64,000 nt of DNA from Nocardioides sp. ChNu-153. GTDB lineage: Bacteria > Actinomycetota > Actinomycetes > Propionibacteriales > Nocardioidaceae. The notes under the pieces are model-generated. The model made no database searches and was not told the origin of the DNA. It worked only from the letters and a program-made list of their open reading frames with translations. The stretch spans positions 496,001 to 560,000 of the forward strand of contig NZ_JADEVT010000001.1 in the NCBI RefSeq assembly GCF_030466625.1, read 5' to 3'. Within the stretch, counting starts at the first letter, position 1, and each line of letters opens with the position of its first letter. This document shows positions 59,560 through 64,000 of this stretch, in pieces. Made by a program: the position numbers and the translations under genes.

Positions 59560-60009
59560 TCAGGACTCGGTGAACACGTCCGTGATGGGCGGCATCTCGT
59601 TCGCAAGACCCCAAACCGACCAACCGGCTAGCGGCAGGTTCACGAGCACGATGAGCATGACCATCGCCTCCATCTCGCCGACGATCTCGACTGCCTGGCC
59701 CTCGGGCATACCTCCAACGAGGCGCATCGCCACCATCCGGTTGGGGTCCTCGGAGTTGATCACTCGATCGCTGAGGCCCATGCCGTCGATCGCGGACACC
59801 ACTTCCTGCCGGGTGTAACTGCGATCGGGGACGCTGAACGCGCGGAAGAGCGCGTCGTCACCGTCCCGCGCCGCGAGGACCCAACCCACCGCTGCGCGCC
59901 GAGGGTTCGTCGGATCGGTCAGGTCGCCGAAGCGCTCGAACGACCCTTCGGTCGCCTGGACGATCGGGGCCGGCATCTCGCCGTCATTGCCAGTGCTCTT
60001 GTCCGCCAT
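59560..60009 (-). CDS. Hypothetical moron-like protein (149 aa)
   Basis: Not recognised. It has a soluble N-terminal half with RRAAVGWVLAARDGDDALFR and SYTRQEVVSAIDG, then a hydrophobic C-terminal stretch (AMVMLIVLVNLPLAGWSVWG) that may be one membrane span. It has its own leaderless -10 (TAGGTT, 60021-60016, 6 nt before the ATG) and its own hairpin terminator, the layout of a phage moron expressed in lysogens. Confidence 0.65.
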   Translation of the reverse strand: MADKSTGNDGEMPAPIVQATEGSFERFGDLTDPTNPRRAAVGWVLAARDGDDALFRAFSVPDRSYTRQEVVSAIDGMGLSDRVINSEDPNRMVAMRLVGGMPEGQAVEIVGEMEAMVMLIVLVNLPLAGWSVWGLANEMPPITDVFTES

Positions 60010-60015
60010 GCCCGC

Positions 60016-60021
60016 AACCTA
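60016..60021 (-). promoter_or_regulatory. Leaderless -10 box of the 149-aa moron
   Basis: TAGGTT on the minus strand lies 6 nt before the ATG at 60009. Confidence 0.5.
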
Positions 60022-60084
60022 GCCCGCCCCGCACCGCGCGCGGCGGGCTTCGTCGCATCCGACCACCCCCCAGGAGGCCCCTCC

Positions 60085-60255
60085 ATGTCCACCGCGCTGC
60101 CCAACCCCTACGACGTCGACGACGTCACCCAGGAGGACGACTCGCCCGCCGAGCAGTACCTCCCCGGCCCCGACGGCCCGCCCGACTTCGACGCCCTCCC
60201 CGACCTCGAGCAGGTCCCGGCCGGGGACCGCACCGACACCGACGAGGAGGACTGA
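60085..60255 (+). CDS. Small acidic protein before the endolysin (56 aa)
   Basis: A 56-residue frame from ATG 60085 has an AGGAGG ribosome site 7 nt upstream. It is strongly acidic, rich in Asp, Glu and Pro (VDDVTQEDDSPAEQYLPGPD), and so probably disordered. Its stop is 2 nt before the endolysin ATG. Not recognised; it may be a late accessory protein. Confidence 0.6.
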   Translation: MSTALPNPYDVDDVTQEDDSPAEQYLPGPDGPPDFDALPDLEQVPAGDRTDTDEED

Positions 60256-60257
60256 CC

Positions 60258-60971
60258 ATGGCCATCCGCACTCCCGCCGAGGCCATCGCGTGGGGCCGCC
60301 ACTGGGTCACCAGCCGCGACGACGCCCCCACCAGCACCGACGACTGGTACCGCTGGTGCCTCGTGTTCGTCCGGTCCTGCTTCGGGGTCGCCGCCCGCTA
60401 CTCAATGGCCGGCCAGGCGTGGGACCACGCCCAGCTGAAGCACCGCACCAGCGATCCCGACACCATCCCCGCCGGCGTGCCGATCTTCTGGGAGCTGCCC
60501 GGCGAGGCCGACCACGTCGCACTGTCCCTCGGCGGCGGCTGGTGCCTGTCGAACGACATCCTGCGCCGCGGCCGCATCGACCGGGTGCGGATCGACACCA
60601 TCACGCGGGCGTGGGGCGGACAGCTGCAGGGCTGGACCGAGGACCTCAACGGCGTTCGCGTGTGGCGGCCCGAGCCGGCCAAGCCCGAGCCGGCCAAGCC
60701 CGAGCCGGTGCGCGTGTGGCCGACGCTGCGGGCGCTGTTCTGGGGGGAGCACCAGCTGCACCTCGACGCCACCGTCGGCGGGGACGAGTCGCTGTGGCCG
60801 AAGATCGGCGACCTGCGCGAGGGGATCTGGGGCGCCCCGGCGGTCCAACACAAGGCGCTGCGCGGCGAGCTCGTCGCCGGCGAGCGCGCGGCCGCCCCCG
60901 GCAGCAAGCGCCGTGCCGGCATGGCCCGGGCCCGCAAGCACCTCGACCGGATCCTCGCGAAGGCAGCCTGA
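60258..60971 (+). CDS. Endolysin with N-terminal CHAP-like peptidase/amidase
   Basis: The 237-residue protein has a CHAP/NlpC-like domain: DWYRWCLVFVRSCFGVAARY with the candidate Cys nucleophile, PAGVPIFWELPGEADHVALS with the His, and GGGWCLSNDILRRGRIDRV. A short repeat linker (RPEPAKPEPAKPEPVRV) leads to a C-terminal domain (LWPKIGDLREGIWGAP, then RAGMARARKHLDRILAKAA) that may bind cell wall. It should cleave peptidoglycan at the end of the lytic cycle. The holin gene overlaps its stop by 1 bp. Confidence 0.82.
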   Translation: MAIRTPAEAIAWGRHWVTSRDDAPTSTDDWYRWCLVFVRSCFGVAARYSMAGQAWDHAQLKHRTSDPDTIPAGVPIFWELPGEADHVALSLGGGWCLSNDILRRGRIDRVRIDTITRAWGGQLQGWTEDLNGVRVWRPEPAKPEPAKPEPVRVWPTLRALFWGEHQLHLDATVGGDESLWPKIGDLREGIWGAPAVQHKALRGELVAGERAAAPGSKRRAGMARARKHLDRILAKAA

Positions 60972-61315
60972 TGGGCGAGCACCGCGCGGAGGACCGCGAC
61001 CCGTCTCCGCTAGAGCGCCTGGTGCGCGAGCCCGCGCTCGTCACCGGCGTGCTCACCGCCGCGTTCGGCGTGGCCGTCGTCTTCGGCCTGCCCATCACCC
61101 CGGAGGGCATCGGTGCCATCGTCACGCTGGCCGGCGCCCTGATGGCGCTGCTCCGGTTCCTGCTCGTGCCCGCGTCCGAGGTCGTGGTCCAGCAGAAGCC
61201 TGGCAAGGAGCTGGCCGAGGCTGGTCCGGGGTCGGCCCTGCCGACGGGCACTCCGGTCGTCGAGGTCAGCACCGAGCACATGACGACGTACGTCGAGGCC
61301 CCGCCCAACCACTGA
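60971..61315 (+). CDS. Putative holin
   Basis: The 114-residue protein has two hydrophobic spans (LVTGVLTAAFGVAVVFGLPI and GAIVTLAGALMALLRFLLVP) separated by a short turn, a polar N-terminus and a charged C-terminal tail, as in actinophage holins. Its place after the endolysin and before a strong terminator supports the role. It should permeabilise the membrane at lysis time. Confidence 0.82.
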   Translation: MGEHRAEDRDPSPLERLVREPALVTGVLTAAFGVAVVFGLPITPEGIGAIVTLAGALMALLRFLLVPASEVVVQQKPGKELAEAGPGSALPTGTPVVEVSTEHMTTYVEAPPNH

Positions 61316-61332
61316 CCTGGTCGGCCCACAGC

Positions 61333-61369
61333 GCCCCCGTCATCCCCTCACGCAGGGGGTGGCGGGGGC
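61333..61369 (+). terminator. Strong terminator after the lysis genes
   Basis: Arms 61333-61348 and 61354-61369 (GCCCCCGTCATCCCCT and partner) pair over 16 bp with two G-U pairs and a 5-nt loop. It marks the end of the late transcription unit. Confidence 0.85.
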
Positions 61370-61465
61370 CATTCGTCGTTCCCGGATTAAGCGCCAGGCT
61401 TCATCTCGACGAAGTTAAGCCCAGCGGTTTAGGAGTTTCCCGGCGTGTGTCGGCGAGGGGACTCC

Positions 61466-61819
61466 CTACTCCCAGTCGAGGTGCACGCGGATGCCGTCGG
61501 CGCTCAGGTAGACGAAGATGTCCTGCGAGATGTTCAGCATCTTGACGAGGTGGTCGAGGTGTTGCGAGACCAGGTCGATGGCCGCTCGTTCCTTGCAGGC
61601 CAGTTGCACGTGCCGCCCAATCGGATTCCGCCGCCGGCGGGCCGAGAACGCGACGTCGTGTGTCAGGACCGCGGCACCGTGGGTGTCGGCGTAGACCGAG
61701 ACGTCGTCGTCCGGTTCGCCGGCAAGGCCGCTGTCGTTGATGGACCAGGCTTCGTGGCCAGCCTTGTGTAGGAGTCCGACGAGGCGCACGTCGACGTCCT
61801 CATCGAGGACGAACCTCAC
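61466..61819 (-). CDS. DUF5615 PIN-like toxin
   Basis: The 117-residue protein fits the DUF5615 (Mut7-C-like PIN) family: VRFVLDEDVDVRLVGLLHKA with acidic residues at the first strand, EAWSINDSGLAGEPDDDVSV and GAAVLTHDVAF with the second and third acid sites. Such proteins are probable RNases paired with DUF433 antitoxins. The GTG at 61819 overlaps the stop of the antitoxin gene (GTGA). Confidence 0.87.
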   Translation of the reverse strand: MRFVLDEDVDVRLVGLLHKAGHEAWSINDSGLAGEPDDDVSVYADTHGAAVLTHDVAFSARRRRNPIGRHVQLACKERAAIDLVSQHLDHLVKMLNISQDIFVYLSADGIRVHLDWE

Positions 61820-62430
61820 GCGATCGACAGCGTCCGGACGCTGTCGATATCCGTCGGCGTCAAGCTGGGATACGCCTGAAGCACCTCGGCGTCGGACGCG
61901 CCGTCCTCCAGGAACGAGAGCACCGATCGGACCGGCACGCGCGTGCCGGCGATGACGGGCGTCGAGCCGCGCACACCGCGGCGCTTCTCCGTGCGTCCGA
62001 TGTCGGCGGCCGCACGGTCCGAGGACGTCAGCAGGCGGGTCCGCAGCGGCTCGAGCGCGAGCACTTCGTGCAGCACGATCTGCCCCGGGTCGTCGACACC
62101 GCTCCACGTACCGTCCGGCAGCTGGAAGTGGACGCGGTTCCCGACCAGGGCGAACCGCACTTCGGGGACACGGAACTGAAGCTCGCGTAGGTGGCTGACG
62201 ATGACCCGCAGGTGCTGGAGGCTGACCTTCCGGCGGAGGGCGGCGAGCGCCATGATCGTCATGGCGGCCGTGAAGTCGTACAGGCGAACTCGCCGGTTGC
62301 CGCTGGTGATTCGCTCGACGGTGGGAGCGACCAGACCGGTCTTCTCCCAGTAGTCGATGCGGCTCTCGGTGACGCCGGCGAGCCGTGCGACCGTCTCGCG
62401 ACGGAGCATCAGGTACTGCTCGGATGCCAT
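61816..62430 (-). CDS. DUF433 antitoxin fused to a MerR-like HTH
   Basis: The 204-residue protein has an N-terminal MerR-type winged helix (ETVARLAGVTESRIDYWEKT), a middle domain (VRFALVGNRVHFQLPDGTWS) and a C-terminal DUF433 unit (TPVIAGTRVPVRSVLSFLED, then GASDAEVLQAYPSLTPTDID). DUF433 partners DUF5615 toxins; the HTH should give autoregulation. ATG 62430 is preceded by AGAGGTGG; a GTG 9 nt earlier lies in that site. Together they form a stability module for the element. Confidence 0.87.
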   Translation of the reverse strand: MASEQYLMLRRETVARLAGVTESRIDYWEKTGLVAPTVERITSGNRRVRLYDFTAAMTIMALAALRRKVSLQHLRVIVSHLRELQFRVPEVRFALVGNRVHFQLPDGTWSGVDDPGQIVLHEVLALEPLRTRLLTSSDRAAADIGRTEKRRGVRGSTPVIAGTRVPVRSVLSFLEDGASDAEVLQAYPSLTPTDIDSVRTLSIA

Positions 62431-62440
62431 GGCCGCCACC

Positions 62441-62571
62441 TCTCATCCACAACTTTCTTCACAGGGCCCGGACCCCTGTGCACAGCGCAACCATACGTGC
62501 TGAGCGCGTAGCGGCGCCGGGAAACCTGAACACCTGGCCGAGGTTGCCGGGCGCATGAGAAGCCCAGGGGT
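62441..62571. other. Intergenic region after the TA promoter
   Basis: Upstream of the MerR/DUF433 gene, 131 bp without a gene. It likely contains the TA promoter; no clear -35/-10 pair is visible. Confidence 0.4.
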
Positions 62572-62874
62572 TCAGGTCGGGACGCCGTTGACCGGCTTCA
62601 CCCACGACACGTCGAGCGGCGGCTTCGGGCCGTCGACCTTCCGCACGCACCCCGCCGGCATCCACCCGACCTTCCACCGCGGCGACCCGCCGTGCGCCCG
62701 GGCACCGACCTCCGCCCACCCGACGAACGCCCACCAGCTGCCGTTCTCCATCCGCTCCCACCACGCCAGCAGGCCGGGCCGCGCGGTGTCGACGCCCCAC
62801 CGCGCGGTCGGGTCCACCCAGACGTGCTGCGGGCGAGCGATCATGCGGCGACGGTACGGCCGGCCGCCGACCAT
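62572..62874 (-). CDS. Hypothetical protein (100 aa)
   Basis: Not recognised. Trp-rich and basic (HVWVDPTARWGVDTARPGLL, then WWERMENGSWWAFVGWAE), with WMPAGCVRKV near the end. Similar Trp-rich short proteins occur in actinobacterial mobile elements. The start could be ATG 62874 (AGGAG only 3 nt away) or ATG 62844. Confidence 0.6.
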   Translation of the reverse strand: MVGGRPYRRRMIARPQHVWVDPTARWGVDTARPGLLAWWERMENGSWWAFVGWAEVGARAHGGSPRWKVGWMPAGCVRKVDGPKPPLDVSWVKPVNGVPT

Positions 62875-63018
62875 GGGCTCCTGGCCAAGGGCCTTGACGG
62901 TCGTCAGGGCCGCGGGGGTAGCCTCCGGTCCCGAAAAGTAAAGACGGCCCCGCCGGCGGACGGCAATCCTCCGACAGGGCCTTGCCCCCTCAACCTGACA
63001 TCACCAGGAGAGAAGACC

Positions 63019-63927
63019 GTGGCTGACGCTACCCTCATCGCGCCCACCCAGAGCACCACCCACCTCTACGTGGCGCAGTTCCTCGCCCGCTACTCGGGCG
63101 GCACCCGCGACCTGTACGGCATCCGCATGCGCCTGTTCCTCGGCTGGTGCGACCAGCACGGCGTCGATCCCATCACCGGGATCACCCGCCCGCTCCTCGA
63201 GCTCTACGGCCGCCACCTCGAGGAGGTCCGCGGCAACGCCCCCGCGTCGGTGGCCGGCACGCTCGGCACCCTCAGGATGTTCTACCGGCTCCTCGCCGTC
63301 GACGGCGTCATCCCCACCAGCCCCGCCGAGTACGTCCGCACCCCGAAGGTCTGGTACGACGACGTCAAGATCGTCGGCCTGTCCCGCATCGAGCTTGGCT
63401 CGTTCATCGCGACCGCCCGCACCATGAGCCCCAACCACGCCGCCCTGGCCACCTTGCTGGGGCTCCTCGGCCTGCGCGTCTCGGAGGCGTGCGCCGTGCA
63501 GATCCACGACTTCCAGGACTACGAGCGTGACCACCGTGTCCTGCGCGTCGTGGGGAAGGGGAAGAAGCCCGCCACGATCCCGCTGCCCCCACCGATCTTC
63601 CGCGCACTCGACGCCGCCGCCGGCGACCGGGACCTCGGGCCGCTGCTGCACCGCCTCGACGGGGTCACGCCGCTCGACCGGCACTCCGCGGCCCGCATGA
63701 CCCGCGCGATCGCGAAGAAGGCCGGGATCCGGAAGCCCGTCCACCCCCACGTGCTGCGGCACTCGTTCATCACCGCCGCGCTCGACGCCGGCGCGCCGCT
63801 GCGCGACGTGCAGATCGCGGCCCGCCACTCCGACCCGAGGATCACCACGCGCTACGACCGGGCCCGCGGCAACCTCGACCGGCACGCCGTGCACATCGTC
63901 GCCGCGTACATCGCCGGCGCCGCCTGA
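63019..63927 (+). CDS. Second tyrosine recombinase (phage integrase/XerD-like)
   Basis: The 302-residue protein has a SAM-like core-binding N-terminus (VAQFLARYSGGTRDLYGIRM) and a catalytic domain with Arg in LLGLLGLRVSEACAV, His-x-x-Arg in HPHVLRHSFITAALD, His in AARHSDPRITTRY and the Tyr in that segment. It has no arm-binding domain, unlike the integrase at 12763. It could serve a separate adjoining element or resolve phage multimers. Start GTG 63019 follows AGGAGAG by 7 nt. Some 73 bp follow to the window end without a feature. Confidence 0.92.
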   Translation: MADATLIAPTQSTTHLYVAQFLARYSGGTRDLYGIRMRLFLGWCDQHGVDPITGITRPLLELYGRHLEEVRGNAPASVAGTLGTLRMFYRLLAVDGVIPTSPAEYVRTPKVWYDDVKIVGLSRIELGSFIATARTMSPNHAALATLLGLLGLRVSEACAVQIHDFQDYERDHRVLRVVGKGKKPATIPLPPPIFRALDAAAGDRDLGPLLHRLDGVTPLDRHSAARMTRAIAKKAGIRKPVHPHVLRHSFITAALDAGAPLRDVQIAARHSDPRITTRYDRARGNLDRHAVHIVAAYIAGAA

Positions 63928-64000
63928 TCCGCGCCGGGGCCCGGCCGCAGGTGATCTACCGGCGGCCGGGCCAGGTCGAGCCGCGGCGCCCGGCGGCGCG

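Noticed and set aside
61382..61440. A second att copy after the lysis terminator
   Set aside because: The slightly AT-richer segment shares no T-arm or anticodon-loop sequence with the tRNA fragment at 12592-12636.

Overview
The window is very GC-rich (about 70% or more by eye), with GTG starts common and leaderless-type promoters, which points to an actinobacterium. A DUF222/HNH gene and nested 'GGTTGAGG...CCTCGAAACC' palindromes resemble intergenic repeats I associate with Nocardioides-like genomes, so Nocardioidaceae is my best guess (moderate confidence; inference, not searched).

Bases 1-12590 are host chromosome. They hold a membrane-anchored sulfite-oxidase-type protein (cut by the window start), a C39-type secreted peptidase, cysS, rlmB, a membrane metallophosphoesterase, an Eis-type acetyltransferase, a DUF4032 kinase-like protein, an old-yellow-enzyme oxidoreductase, palindromic repeats, a DUF222 HNH nuclease and a 32-bp tandem repeat.

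From 12592 a temperate siphovirus prophage begins, inserted in a tRNA-Thr(TGT) gene. Only the 3' half of that tRNA is left here, so the intact tRNA and attR should lie beyond 64000. The prophage layout is: integrase (12763-14010); leftward immunity operon with repressor, HicA-like toxin, long HicB-like protein and ImmA-like protease (16003-14021); rightward Cro-like regulator, antirepressor and excisionase-like protein (16231-17512); a long early operon of small overlapping genes with a HerA-like ATPase, DNA methyltransferase, WhiB, several HNH proteins, an initiator-like protein with a candidate internal origin, a DnaQ-like exonuclease, ASCH and HELLH proteins (17973-34452); the packaging region with a frameshifted HNH gene, candidate cos/pac repeats and both terminase subunits (34489-37810); portal, MuF, scaffold, decoration protein, capsid and connectors (37843-44755); tail tube, frameshifted tail chaperone, tape measure and tail-tip genes (44752-53777); and a collagen-like protein plus a fibre with an SGNH esterase domain (53783-55998).

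Between fibre and lysis genes sits a leftward block (59447-56007) encoding an O-acyltransferase, a separate SGNH esterase, a Wzy/WaaL-like polymerase/ligase and a small membrane protein. The three enzyme genes each carry their own leaderless -10 element. I read this as a lysogenic-conversion cassette that remodels host surface glycan, matched to a fibre that carries a glycan esterase. It is the most notable system here. Lysis genes (CHAP endolysin, holin) follow and end at a strong terminator (61333-61369).

The last 2.6 kb (61466-63927) hold a MerR/DUF433 antitoxin with a PIN-like DUF5615 toxin, an unknown protein and a second tyrosine recombinase. They belong either to the same prophage or to an adjoining element.
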